From NCBI GenBank assembly GCA_947359465.1, contig OX375873.1, positions 133,998,899-134,062,898 of the forward strand: DNA of 64,000 nt, in the 5' to 3' direction. The position numbers and the translations under genes are program-made. The notes under the pieces were generated by a model. It ran no database searches and was not told the DNA's origin. It was given only the letters and a program-made list of their open reading frames with translations. This document shows, piece by piece, positions 46,799 to 58,089 of the stretch (its first letter is position 1; each line of letters starts with the position of its first letter). Source of the DNA: Metellina segmentata (lineage: Eukaryota > Arthropoda > Arachnida > Araneae > Tetragnathidae).

Positions 46799-47429
46799 TC
46801 TCTAATATTATAAAAGGAAGTGTTTGACTGTTTTTTTGTGTGCGCAAAATCTTCAGAATTCTATGGCACTTACAGCAATGAGATTTGGCATACAGGTAGT
46901 CCGAATTTTTTGCAATTTTTGGGTCGTGCCGAAATTTTAAAATTGAATCTAGAAGATTTTAAAATGAATTGAATAGTTTTATTCTCTGTGTGGATCTTCT
47001 TCAGATGAAAGAACAGCCTTAATCTTGACTTTTCTCCCCACGTGACCTTGGATCTATGTCAAGTTTTTTTCTTTACTTGGCGGAGGAGCCCTTTGCATTA
47101 AAAAAAAGAAACAGATTACATTTCCAGTCTGATTCCATTTCTGCTTCCATTCTCAGTTTCAATGATAGCAAGAAATAAAAAAGCATATTGAAATAAAAAA
47201 CATATTGACTGGGATTAAGTTTATTTTCGTAAAATCGGAATCGCTAGAGATAGATTGAAAATTTCAACGGATTTGAAATCTGCGGAAAATTTTACTTTAG
47301 ATTGATACCTAAAAATATGATTTTTTTTAAATAAATAATTTTTAAATTGAATATTTCTTCAACGGATTTGAAATCTACGGAAAATTTTACACCAGGTTAA
47401 TACCTTGCACCACGGGCAACGCAGGGCTA
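46799..47429 (+). mobile_element. Helitron, first of a tandem pair
   Basis: It starts TCTCTAATATTATAAAAGG and ends '..accacgggcaacgcagggcta', directly followed by the TC start of the next Helitron. Compared with its neighbour it lacks the terminal hairpin. It is 631 bp and non-coding. Confidence 0.78.
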
Positions 47430-48015
47430 TCTCTACTATTATAAAAGAAAATGTTTGTATGTTTGGGGCCGCAAAATACTGACGATTCTATGGCACTTAC
47501 AGCAATGAGATTTGGCACACAGGTAGTCCAAATTATTTGCAATATTTGGGTCGCGGCGAATTTTGAAATTGAATCTAGAAGATTTTAAAATGAATTTCAT
47601 AGTTTTATTCTCCATTGGTTTTTCAAACGTGGAAAACGTTTTCTCTCGTGCGACCTTGCTGTCAGGGTTTGGAATCATGCCAAGTTTTTTTCATCCGCAA
47701 AACCCGGAGATTATTTTTTTTTTGTTTACGCATTGATTTTGTGCAGTTGATTTCGCAGCCAGATGATAAATCTGTTAATGGAAGTCAGTTCTTTTTTCTA
47801 TCTCCTAGATGGTTAAAGATAGAGTAAAAATTTCAAAAAATTTGAAAACTGTGGAATATTTCAGTTTAGATCGATACCTAAAAATATGATTTTCTTTAAA
47901 TAAATAATTTTTTTAATTGAATATATCTTCAACGGATTTGAAATCTACAGAACATTTTACACCAGCTTTATACCTTACACCACAGGCAACACCGGGCTAG
48001 CCACTCGTTGGCTAG
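47430..48015 (+). mobile_element. Helitron, second of a tandem pair
   Basis: It starts TCTCTACTATTATAAAAG and ends in the hairpin CTAGCCACTCGTTGGCTAG before T. It is 586 bp and non-coding, and shares the interior blocks 'ggcacttacagcaatgagat' and 'ttcaacggatttgaaatcta' with the first. Confidence 0.82.
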
Positions 48016-48529
48016 TCTATTATAATCTATGAAATGCAGCCTTTAAAGAATGAAATATATTTATCCTAGCCTTATAAAGGTCCTAATTTTTCTTTTGCTT
48101 GACAAGTGTTACTTTAATGAAATTTCATGCTACTTTCTTGAAGTTTTATTTATTTCAGAAATATGCACTTATATAGTTAAAAAGAAATTCTTTGTCCTAA
48201 AATAAAAAATTTTGCAGTAAAGGATTAATATAACTAGTTGAGCATGACAGAAAGTCTTAAATAATTTAAAACCTATATGGAGGTTAGAATTAAAAAAAAA
48301 TTGAATCCCGAAGTACCATTTATAGACATGTTATAAAAACAAGCTGCATGTATATGTATAAGATAAAATACATATCTATATATAGAGATAATTTTTTTTG
48401 GATTAAAAAGAAGTTTTTGTAAAATTGTTTCATTTACCTCAAAGTTCATTTGAAGGTTTATGTAATTGCACATCACAATGTTTTATCATTAATTCCTCAA
48501 AACTGTCCATCTTGTATTTTTTATCATAG

Positions 48530-48652
48530 GCATTCAACAGTTTCTTATGGAGAATGGTATGCGCATCGATATTTTTGCTGACAATAATTTCATAACATTC
48601 TCGGATCATTTATATGGAGTTTTGTCAGAAGAAGATATACCTTTGAGACCAG
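48530..48652 (+). CDS. QRICH1/ZMYM-like (DUF3504) exon 3
   Basis: The acceptor is ttatcatag and the donor is CCAG|gtaaac, phase 1 to 1. It encodes GIQQFLMENGMRIDIFADNN (Gly shared with exon 2), then FITFSDHLYGVLSEEDIPLR. GIQ..L.ENG...IF.D..F..F is the continuation of the DUF3504 helical domain. Spacing and phase agree with exons 2 and 4. Confidence 0.82.
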
Positions 48653-49490
48653 GTAAACAAGACAAGCTATACACTTTGTCCAATAATAATCAAGTTTTGA
48701 GTGTTGTCTTAATATATGTTAGTGTACTACTTAAACTTTTAATTTTCAAAGTATATTTTTAACACCTATTAATTTTGGTTGGTATCAGTTTAAACTCAGT
48801 TTAAGTGTAAGGAACAGAGGTATTAGATTTTGATATTGATATGTATCCTTGTCATTTTTATTCTTGTAATTATTGAAATCCTTAGAATTAGTCCTCAAAG
48901 CACTAATTTATCCGATTTTGCCCAAATTCATTATGCTTATACAGAGGCTTGCTTTGGATTTCGATAGAATTGTAATGAAAAACATTTATTTCTTGTTTTT
49001 CAAACATTCACTAAAGCATTATACCCATTTCATCCTAAACATGCACTCTGTAGCTTGTATTATATGTTCATTCTGGCTATAACCACAATTGGGTGAAGAA
49101 CTCGGTGTCTTTAAACATGTTTACTCTCGTATTGTATGTGCAATGCTTGAATCCCATTTAATTAGTAAAACCCAGGTTATATGAAATGCCTCCTCAATTA
49201 AAAATAAAAAAATTTACTGTACTGCACTGATATAATCATAAGGGGCTGTCTAAAAATGTAATAAAGAACATAAGCGTAGCCTTCAAAGAGGGTTTTAAAT
49301 TCATTTGACCTTCAAAACATTTCAGAATTACCATGCATAGTATAATTGGATACAAAATACATAGGAATAGGTCATGGCTTAACTGAAAAAATCATTTTCA
49401 AAACGGCTTTAGTTCGATTAACCGGGGTTGTACTGTATTCTCAAATCCTAAATCAAGGAATAAACCTATTTCTTTCTCATCTGTAATTTT
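48653..49490 (+). other. Intron, no feature
   Basis: It is AT-rich intron. The open frame at 48873-49082 has no recognisable domain. Confidence 0.45.
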
Positions 49491-50300
49491 TCCAAATTCA
49501 TTTCACCATGGTGAACATCTTCTTTAGGTGTGTATGGGCTTAACAAACCCAAGGTACTCTTCTTATCTTGCATGGGGTTTATTGTCTTTAGTAAATACAG
49601 GGGTCGCACACTTCCAGGATACCATAGAGATCTTTTTCTGCTTCCATCCTACTACTCTGCCGACCAACAGGTATAGTGGTTAAGGTGTTAGCCTCTAGAT
49701 CGGAAGGTTCATGGTTCGAATCCAGGTCAGGGCATGGATGTTTGTAAGCGTATGGTGTAGAGGCGGCTGGTGCACCTTAAATCTGTCGTAGTCGAAAGTC
49801 CTAACGTAGGGTTGGTGTGTAAATTTGGAGAGTGGGGTGCCCTCGGGTGTTGCTTCGTCATCTGACCATGGTTCAAAATTACGTGGCAATACACTAAGTG
49901 GCTTAGGTTGGGACAGTGGTAACTAGTTTAATATTGGACAAATGTAAAATATGACAAAATCGAAGTTGTCGAGTTTGAACTGAATTTTGCTAATGTAATC
50001 CAATTGATTTCACAATTGGCATCTTTAGTGTGGATTCTGGTTTTAAATTTATTGTTCAGTGCTGAAAGCAATAGAAGTGATAATTTATTGCAGAGTGAAC
50101 CATCCACAAAGATCAACATTTATGCATTTGGTTGTGGTTGCTTTCTCCTAAGAAGCTATCCCATCTTTTAAAAATTAACTGACCTAAAGTAAGCCATCTT
50201 CTCACTGAACTGGACAATAGAGAGCAGAGTTACTTTTTCTACTGTGAATTGCTTTCATAAAGCCCAATTTGTCTCAATTTTCACCTATCTTATTAAAAAA
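49490..50300 (+). repeat. SINE-C piece plus full SINE-A variant B with long 3' module
   Basis: A SINE-C-like piece (49500-49650) is followed by a SINE-A head (about 49662-49735, 'caggtatagtggttaaggtg', B box ggttcgaatcc) and body. At 49885 it switches after 'ttacgtgg' into 'caatacactaagtggcttag' and runs about 400 bp. The long module is the inverted match of 31810-32240. Confidence 0.75.
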
Positions 50301-50344
50301 AAATTTCTGGCCATTTTAAAAATTCTGACAGCATTTGTCTTCAT

Positions 50345-50425
50345 TCCATAATATTCCCTTAATGGATTGATCCTGGACCGTCATCAATAGCCCGTTGTGT
50401 TGCTCTAGTACAATGTTAATTACCA
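50345..50425 (+). repeat. SINE-A 3' tail fragment
   Basis: It has 'ggattgatcctggaccgtca' and 'gctctagtacaatgttaatt'. Confidence 0.7.
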
Positions 50426-50494
50426 AATTACCTACTACTTTGTTCCTCAATGCCTCTTTTTCCCCTTTAAGGATATTTTGGTACTTTTTTGTTA

Positions 50495-50683
50495 GCTGGG
50501 TACCAGACAAAAACTGCCAAATTACAGCGATAACTCAGCCAAACTAACAACCTTTAAAGAGTTTTTCATTTAACGTTTATAGCAACCTTATAACAAATGT
50601 CTGGAAATATTATTTTCGCATCAGCGTTTTGGCTTGGCGATAACTGCACCATTTTTTAAGCTTGGCGGTTTTTGGTATCCAGC
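50495..50683. mobile_element. Short MITE with TA target site
   Basis: The 189-bp element has ends GCTGGGTACCAGACAAAAAC and (reversed) GCTGGATACCAAAAACCGCC, flanked by TA on both sides. The inner inverted similarity continues through 'gcgataact'. It is non-coding. Confidence 0.7.
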
Positions 50684-50689
50684 TAATAA

Positions 50690-51802
50690 CAGGAAAAGTA
50701 ACCAATTTTTACTTTAGTTTGGTACAACTTGACCAAATATAGTCATTGTGCCTTAAAAGGCCAAACCAACCCAACTTCATAACTCATTTTTATTCAAATA
50801 ATCACCTGTTCATTTGATTGAAAAATAATCCCATCAGATCTCTTTGTATTAAAAGTCACTTAAAAGATTATTTTGATACCTCAGTTCCAATGTGTAACAA
50901 AACAAACTATTAATTCGAAGATAATTGCCAATAGATTGAACAACTTGCTTTTGCTTGTGTATGCCTCTATCATATATTTTGATGTAACAACTACATAGCA
51001 TTCAAATATTAAGCTGTTTTTCTTCGGAATTGGTTACTAATCGTTTTAGTAATCATTTCTTACACTTAACTAGAATCGTAAAATCTTTTATTTGTTGCTG
51101 AAGGTGAAAATAAAGAAATTTTGTAAGTGGCCAGTGACTACTGAACTGGTTTCATTCCGTGGCCACTATATATATGTACAATATCAAAATAGATTTTCTC
51201 GCGCCCTGCAAAATACCAGCACTACAGAAATAACCCAGGTCATGTGCAGGTACAGGTGCTAATCTTCAGCCTTCTTACTCGATTACTTCTGGGTTTTCCT
51301 GCTTCAAGCATCTGCGGTTTTTTTCCCGAAATTCCAAATATTATTTTTCATGATTATGTTCCCATGCTTTCTTTTTCTTTAAAAAAAATTTTCTTTTACA
51401 GACCTTGGAAGAAAAAATGTAAAATTGGAGGTACAACCATACAAATAAATGTTTTTAAGAAGTGTATAGACTACCAACGTTTTTCAGTCCCCACTTTCAA
51501 ACATTTAGTCGCCACATGGCAACCGTTAATTTTCACCTTTACTTGTTACCCTTTGGAACTGTGTATTGATAATAAAAATTAATATTCCTTTTTGAATTTT
51601 ATGAATTGCAACATAGAATCTTCTGTTGGAGATCATTTAGATGAGTATTTACTTGCATGTGGAATTTTTGTTTTATGAAATTAGGGTCATTTCTGCAAAA
51701 TATAAAGTATAAAAATTATGATTTTAAATTTTGCATGAAATCTACATTCTAGATTTTCTTATGTTGATGAGTGTTTGAATTTGATTAAGTGATTTTCTCT
51801 AG
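50690..51802 (+). other. Intron, no clear feature
   Basis: It contains a weak SINE-C-like scrap near 50720-50770. The open frame at 51244-51582 has no domain and no supporting splice context. Confidence 0.4.
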
Positions 51803-52036
51803 AATCTTTTGGGTACAAAGTTGACGAGGAATTCTTATGGGAAACAAAGCATCTGGGAACGAGCACTCCTCATTCCTTGATTATGACATTGTTGTATTTC
51901 AACACAAAGTACTTCAAATTGAAGAAAGTGGAGGACCACTTGAATTTACGCTTCCACCATGTTGCCAAATGCATTGGGCTGTGTTCAAATGGAAATCTGG
52001 AAACCTACCTTTTGTATAATCCTCCAGTCACCAATG
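51803..52036 (+). CDS. QRICH1/ZMYM-like (DUF3504) exon 4
   Basis: The acceptor is ttttctctag and the donor is CAATG|gtatgt, phase 1 to 1, 234 bp. It encodes ESFGYKVDEEFLWETKHLGT, STPHSLIMTLLYFNTKYFKL and KKVEDHLNLRFHHVAKCIGL. LWExKxLGxxxPxxLxxTLxYFNTKYFxLxxVEDHxxLxFxHV is the most conserved DUF3504 segment and fixes the family. The recombinase catalytic Arg-His-Arg-Tyr set is not evident, as expected for the domesticated members. Confidence 0.88.
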
Positions 52037-52620
52037 GTATGTTGATTTTATTTTTACTTTTTCATCTTTCCCATTTGTAGTTTTATAATCCATTTATAGT
52101 TTTATGGGACTTGATGTTTTGAAGAATTTTAACTGTACATGATCTGCTGTATCTTGAGCTTAAATTTGAAAGCATGAATGTGTTAAAATAAACTTTATTT
52201 ATTTTAACTTTTTAAAGCAAAGAAACTTTCCTTAAACATAAATTTTGATAGTTAAATATTTTTGTTTCAAAAGAAGCTACTTGAGCATCATTCTTGTATA
52301 TTAAAATAATTGTAGTCTGAATTTCTGTGCAGTACCTTTTTAAGAAAATAAATATTATGAATTTATCTCAATATCTTTAAGAATCAACTTAAAAATCCTC
52401 ATAAGCTATGCTATACTTTTGATAATGCTGCCATATCAGGGATCTCACTTCATTTTTTACTAATTAGAAAATTGTTGCTGAAAATTACTACTGTTTGTTT
52501 AAAAGTGCTTATCATTTTCTTGTGTTGAAAGGTTTTAGAAAATTAAGTTGCTATAAGTTAAGCCATAAAATTTATTAAATATTTAGTTTTGCAAAAGTAT
52601 GAATAACATGTTTAAGTAAG
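52037..52620 (+). other. Intron, no feature
   Basis: It is AT-rich intronic sequence. Confidence 0.45.
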
Positions 52621-52626
52621 CTAAAC

Positions 52627-52990
52627 ATGTATACACTAGAAAGAAGGAGGGGGGGGGATTGGATTCAGCTTTTCAAGTTGGTAAAACAAGGGGACACAGA
52701 GGGCTTAAATTTCAATAGGGATAACAGAACAAGGGGCTATGGGTATAAATTGAATATGACACCTTTTAATCGGGATTTAAGGAAAAACTACTACTTTAAT
52801 AGGGTAATAGACGTATGGGACGCGTTGCCAGATAATATAGTTAATTCAAAGTTAGTGTACGAATTTAAGATACAATTGGATAGTCAGTGGGAATTGGGGA
52901 ATTCATAAACAAAGGACCAGCCTTGTTGAGCTTGAGCCTGTAGCTGGTCGTCAATATTTGTATTTGTACTTTAATATGTTTCTTTTAATG
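52627..52990 (+). mobile_element. 3' end of a CR1-like LINE
   Basis: The frame 52627-52908 encodes the C-terminal tail of a non-LTR reverse transcriptase: YTLERRRGGDWIQLFKLVK, NRTRGYGYKLNMTPFNRDLR and NRVIDVWDALPDNIVNSKL, then a stop and a short 3' UTR to about 52985. It is 5'-truncated, as usual for LINE insertions. This final part is intact in frame, so the insertion may be fairly young. Confidence 0.78.
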
Positions 52991-54665
52991 AATAAAACTT
53001 CTTGTTTTGTTTCTATCAAATTGAAATTTTTACTTTTCCAGAAATTTGCTCATTTAAAAAAAATTACTGACTAAAAATTTTTATAATTAACTTGGACCTA
53101 ATGAATGTTTTTAAGTCTTAAACTCCCTCTTTCATTTAATACATTGCTATTGATAATTTCAGTTTTTTTAATACTTTTCTTACTCAAGTTTTAGCTTAAC
53201 CCATTAACTTTTTCACCAACTAGAGCAGAACTGTTTGTTGTATTGTGTGATACACCCAAATTGCATTATGAAATATAAATTTATGCCAAGTAATATGCTT
53301 GCTGAGTGGGTAGTACCCCTGATATGGCAAACTTTAAGTTTGTATCAGTCTGGGCAGCTTTGTTATCATTCAGGACTTTCTTTTAATCATGGGACCCAAT
53401 TGGCCCTCATGTTACAAAATATCAATCCAATCTCTTTTACTTATTTTAAAATTTTAACTTGCTGATTACTAATTTTAAGTAGTGAAAAATTACTTGGATT
53501 TCTAATGTTGATAAACAAAGTTACTTTGTTTTAAGTGTATTTTTCAGCACCTTAGAGTTCATTATTTATGATAGTGACATTCATCCTTAAATAATGAGTG
53601 ATAATAGTGTATTGAGTTTTAAAACATGTTAGATGAAATTGAATTATGTATAAATCTGGGTTGAAATGAAGTTATTTTAAATTTATTTTCAGAATTGAAA
53701 TTGTTGGCATAAAAGTTGTAGGAAATTAATGTGTTTTTATGTGCAAATAGGATCATGGATTGATTTATTTCCTATTTTTGTCCAAAGTTCTGGTAAGGGA
53801 AACGTATTTCAAAGCTCTGCAGATGCTTTCTTTTTTTCATTTTCTCTGCACATTAAGCTTTTTATACATTTGCTTTTGTTTGTCATGAAAATACTGCTTT
53901 ATGCTCCTCTTTTGATCTAAAGGACCTGTTGAGGCAACATAAAATATAATTTCTGGACCTAAACTTGCAATAAATCTTCAACGTTTCTAACCTTTTTAGT
54001 TTCCTCTATGAATATTTTATTTCCTAATTTCTGTCATTATTAATATTGATTCATAAAATACTAGTACTTTTATTGTATTTAATTTGTAGCGTTCTACAAT
54101 TAACTGTAAAATTAATTTTATGAACAATTTTAATGCTCAATTTTCTGTTTCAATTTCAATTCTCGGAAGTATACATGTACAAGGCTAATGACGTTTTCAG
54201 AATTACTTAGTATAATATTTAATTTTAAGCCTATTTTTCTCTGAATTATAATTGTACTATATTGTATTTTTGCAAGGCTTTAATTAATCACATTAAATAA
54301 AAGGCCATCTGTGACATTCAAATTAAAAAACTATGTAACATTTGGAATAATAGAGTTTGCCCTTTAAATGAGTGGTATTATTGTGTATCACACTTAAAAG
54401 TTTTGTCAAATATTTACTATTAGAATAGATGAATTTCAATAAAATATAAGATGTATTTACCTTTCTAGAATGTCAACATGCATACAAAGACATTTATTTT
54501 TAATTTTATCCTGGTATATTAGAATTAACTTAATTTTAGAAAAATTAATACTAATGGAGAAACACATTGAATAGTTGCCATTAATTTGAAGTGTTTTCAT
54601 CTTCAATGCAGGGGAACTTTATTACCTAGAAAAATATTTATCATGTGGTACAATTTATATTTTAG
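52991..54665 (+). other. Intron, no feature
   Basis: It is AT-rich, and no exon or repeat was recognised. The open frames at 53235-53465 and 53729-53920 have no domain. Confidence 0.4.
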
Positions 54666-54762
54666 ATAACTCAAGTGAGAACTCTAATTTGGTACAAAAT
54701 CAACTTACTTCAAACCCTTCAAGATGTCCAGTTAACTTGTATGAATTTTACATATCAAAGTG
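54666..54762 (+). CDS. QRICH1/ZMYM-like (DUF3504) exon 5
   Basis: The acceptor is tatattttag and the donor is AAAGTG|gtaaga. It enters in phase 1 and leaves in phase 2. It encodes DNSSENSNLVQNQLTSNPSR then CPVNLYEFYISK. The motif RCPVxLYEFYxSKC is diagnostic of the DUF3504 C-terminal part in QRICH1 and ZMYM proteins. The final Cys codon TG|C needs a C at the start of the next exon. Confidence 0.83.
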
Positions 54763-55126
54763 GTAAGACTTTACTTTTATGAATTGTACTTTATTTTTGA
54801 ACCTTTGAATCAATAAAATTGTTCTAATCATTTGTTGTAAAAAATTAAGTAAATTTTAAATATTTCGTAATTTTCTGCCATATTTGACATGCCTAGGAAA
54901 TTTTATTAATCTTTATTGTCCCAAGGGTTCAGCTTCTAACAATCTGCTTTTTGACTGGTCAATCTTCATGAAAATGCCATGGATTGCTGATTTAGTATTC
55001 TTTATGACCCTGAATCTGAACTGGAACCACATTAACATATGTAGGCACTTATAGCAAAATGTAATCAGAAATGAAACTACATAGTTTAAATCGAGTTATT
55101 AATAATATAAAGTATAAATTAAGTTA
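54763..55126 (+). other. Intron, no feature
   Basis: The expected next DUF3504 block (YLQPERSC..SPVWYS-like) was not found here. Confidence 0.4.
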
Positions 55127-55179
55127 TCAATAAAAAAGAAAAGCAATCAAAAATTTCATACCATAACAAATTAAATAAA

Positions 55180-55324
55180 CTTCTTTAAAAACATATTCGT
55201 GCATGAATTTCCGTCTTGCTTTATTTTTTACAAATCCTTCAGTTATTTTGGCAATGTCAATTCGGTTTAAAATTCCTTTCTCTATATACGTACTGGCCAG
55301 ATTAATCAATCTTTCTTTTCCCAT
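55180..55324 (-). pseudogene. Possible hAT transposase C-terminal fragment
   Basis: The - strand reads ERLINLASTYIEKGILNRID, IAKITEGFVKNKARRK. This pattern (RL..LA...IE......I...I..F...KARRK) resembles the C-terminal end of hAT transposases. The flanks give no TIR or 8-bp duplication, so the assignment is tentative. Sequence at 55440-56200 also looks like decayed repeat with no readable product. Confidence 0.4.
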
Positions 55325-56209
55325 AGTACTCCTTGAATAATTTTTACACGCTTTAAAACAATTTTCTTACCTAATAAGTAAAAAAATTTCAATAATATTT
55401 CAACATTCGGAAATGTGCAAGACATTAGTTTGGCTGCTCAATAAATGTCTGGTGTGGTTTTATGGTGTCCTCATTTCCTTTTAGAAATATTTAAAAATGG
55501 TCAAATTCATCTTCAAAAGTACAAACATCAACATCCTTTTTGTAAATGTCCTTCAACTTTTTATCGTGTTCTTTTTTCTTCTATTAATCAATCCCAATTA
55601 AAAAAATATTTGAAAAAGCTCCACAACTTCATATTGTTGGAGTTCTTTGAGATAATTCTGCCTTGGTGTTATAACATGACATAAAATGAATTGACTGAAA
55701 TTTTCTGTTACTGTAAATTCATGTCGGACTTATTTGTTTTCATCCAAAAAACATTTTCTCTCTTGTTGTCTGCAAGTTTGTCCATCTTCTACATTAAATG
55801 ATAGCCCTGATGAAAAAGTTGAAAAGGAGGCAACTGATTTAAATTCTCTGAAATTGTTGTTAAAATTTTCTAATGACTTGGAAGATAAATCCTTTCAGTT
55901 GTTCGCATTCCACCAATTGCAGTGATTTACTAGTAGCATTTATTCTTTGTAAAGTAGTATTCCAAATAACTGTCATTAGGGCTGTTTCATACATGTCCAT
56001 TTTCTTCAGAAGTGAAGTCTCCTCCACTAAAGTAACTTTTCTTCTGAATTACAAATTTCAGTTAAAGCCACTTGTAAAACCAAGTTTTATCGCTAATACA
56101 GCATCTGCTCCTGCTGATCATTTTGTATTAGGAACTCTTTTCACTGCACTTAAAGACACACATTATAAAGACGCTGTCGCAACTTTCCTCAAACCCTGAT
56201 GAAAGGATA

Positions 56210-56590
56210 TTTTAAGACCTCGGGGCCCCTTCAGTCATCTGGGGCCCTACATGGCCGCTTAGTCTGCTTACCGCTTAATCCAATTTTTTACTCACTGGGT
56301 GGATCTCTGGCACTTAGTTGTAACAGGTGGGACCATACCACTCACTCGCTTCATCAGTGGGCATCTTAGATCTCTGAAATATACTGAGGGTTCTAAGTGT
56401 TTTGAGGTCTGCACCAAGTGTTCTACCGAGCAGACTTCCCCTGAACATATTCTTGCGTGCCTGGGACTCTCCAAGTGGGATTTTGCTGCCGATCCTTTGT
56501 TGGTATTGGATTTCTTTAGGGTGTATAATGTCTTGGACCTGGTCTAGCTCTGCTAGCCTTGGAGGGATGTGCTACAACAACTGCTTAATC
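56210..56590 (+). pseudogene. LINE RNase H / C-terminal fragment
   Basis: The frame 56299-56547 encodes TRFISGHLRSLKYTEGSKCF, CTKCSTEQTSPEHILACLGL and DPLLVLDFFRVYNVLDLV, then a stop. The C-x2-C...SPEHIL.C pattern with a 'LDF..V...DLV' ending is common at the end of arthropod non-LTR retrotransposon ORF2 proteins. It is 5'-truncated. Confidence 0.6.
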
Positions 56591-56599
56591 CACCACTGT

Positions 56600-56795
56600 T
56601 TCCCATGAGGTTTATTGTCTTTAGTAAACATGGGTATCACTCCCAGGATACCGAAGTGACCTTTGTTTGCTTTCATCTCATTATTCTTTTGCCCAACCCT
56701 GATTTCCTAACATTTTTTACTTGAAGTTGTGTATCTTATGTTTGGCGTAGCTGAGCAATATATGGCACTTGTGCCATTAAACCCCAAAACAGCCA
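56600..56795 (+). repeat. SINE-C related copy
   Basis: It contains 'ggtttattgtctttagtaaa', 'aggataccgaagtgac' and the end 'cttgtgccattaaaccccaa'. It has the same order as the copies at 49500-49650 and 45125-45190. Confidence 0.6.
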
Positions 56796-56939
56796 ACCAA
56801 CTTCATACAATCTATTTACAGTTCAAATAAAAGCAATTGTTCAGTTTTATTGACATGATGCTCAAAAGACCCCTCTCGCTTCCCCTCTTCTCGGTTCCTC
56901 AATATCCCTTTTACCTCTGAAATTCTTTTCACTTCACAG

Positions 56940-57090
56940 CATACATATGACTCCAATGACATCCCGGTTAGGTCCATCAGGGATCGAATGGTTTCTTCCA
57001 GCCAACATTCTTGTCTGGACGGAGAACTTCGTGGTAATATTCAGAGTTGCTGCACAACAAGGTGTTGTAATACAAATGCTTGCTATATGA
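56940..57090 (+). CDS. Candidate terminal exon of the DUF3504 gene (uncertain)
   Basis: After a good acceptor (tcacttcacag), entry with one base completes the Cys codon of exon 5. The frame then runs 49 codons to TGA at 57088-57090, starting IHMTPMTSRLGPSG. With it the six exons total 281 codons, in frame throughout. The residues, however, do not resemble the conserved C-terminal block of QRICH1/ZMYM proteins. A different frame of the same stretch is Cys-rich (SCCTTRCCNTNAC, then a stop at about 57109). The true continuation may lie elsewhere, or this may be an unrelated exon. Confidence 0.3.
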
Positions 57091-57099
57091 ATTTATGGC

Positions 57100-57450
57100 A
57101 GGTTAGATGAGATGCAAGAAAGGTTGTCAATAATGGCACTTATACGTTTTCTCAGCTGCCAAAATGTTGGGTGCAATTTTATATTTACAATTTATTTTCT
57201 TGAATGTGAAAAACACAGTGTAATATCCTGGACTTTTATGCATCTTTTTAAAGTAAGAGTATAGATTGTTTTAGCAGAATAAGTGGTGGAATTTAATGCT
57301 CAAAACAGAAAGGATTAAAAAAAGTTATGCATAAAAAATTTCTTGATATGATCCCCAAACTCAAGCCATTAAAATAAGATTTACAAATGCAAAACATGAC
57401 TTACAACTGCTAATTTTGAACCCTAAAATTTTAAACTAGTGATATTAATT
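57100..57450. other. No feature
   Basis: It is AT-rich sequence without a recognisable gene or repeat. Confidence 0.4.
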
Positions 57451-57454
57451 TTAA

Positions 57455-57990
57455 TCTATATTTAAAAAATGTTACCGCCGCCGCAGGATTGAAAACTTGA
57501 GTTTTTCGCTCGATTCTTACATGGTTTTCAGAGAAAGTATGGATCAGAAAATTAACGATATTAACATGGTTTGTTCAAAATTGTACAAGGAACAAGACAA
57601 TGAAGATTTTTTTCGATGTGGCTATTAGTTTAGGGTTTTGTAATGAGTAACTGTGACTATTCTGTAATGTGATTTTACTGAACTGGAACACTACTAATAT
57701 TGTATGTAAACAACATGTCTTAACTCAACAACAATATACCTTGTTTGTAAGTGCATATCGGTGTATCATTATTATTATATTGGCCAGTAGTCATTACAGG
57801 TTTATTAAGTGTCAAAATTAAAAAAGCAAAATTTGTAATGCGAGTGAGCAAAAGACTTACAAATTTTCAGTCTTAAGTCATGATATTTTTTTTGTAGAGT
57901 AACTATAAGAGTAAATTTTTGCAGCTTGTCTAGTTTTTTTTAAGAAATTTGAATTTGGTTCCTAATAATATTGTTTTTTGAAATTCGGGG
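57455..57990 (+). mobile_element. Helitron, copy 2 of the 27.3-kb family, interrupted
   Basis: It starts TCTATATTTAAAAAATG. It follows 27301-27665 closely except for an extra ~160 bp (about 57640-57800) between 'tttaggg' and 'attaagtgtcaaaatt'. It breaks off before the 3' end. Confidence 0.6.
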
Positions 57991-58089
57991 AAAATCGGTG
58001 GTAACCCGTCAATATTCCGACAAGGAAGTTTCCGACAGAAAGTTTTCCAACACAATGTTTTTGAAAACAAAATTTCTGAAATTATTTTT

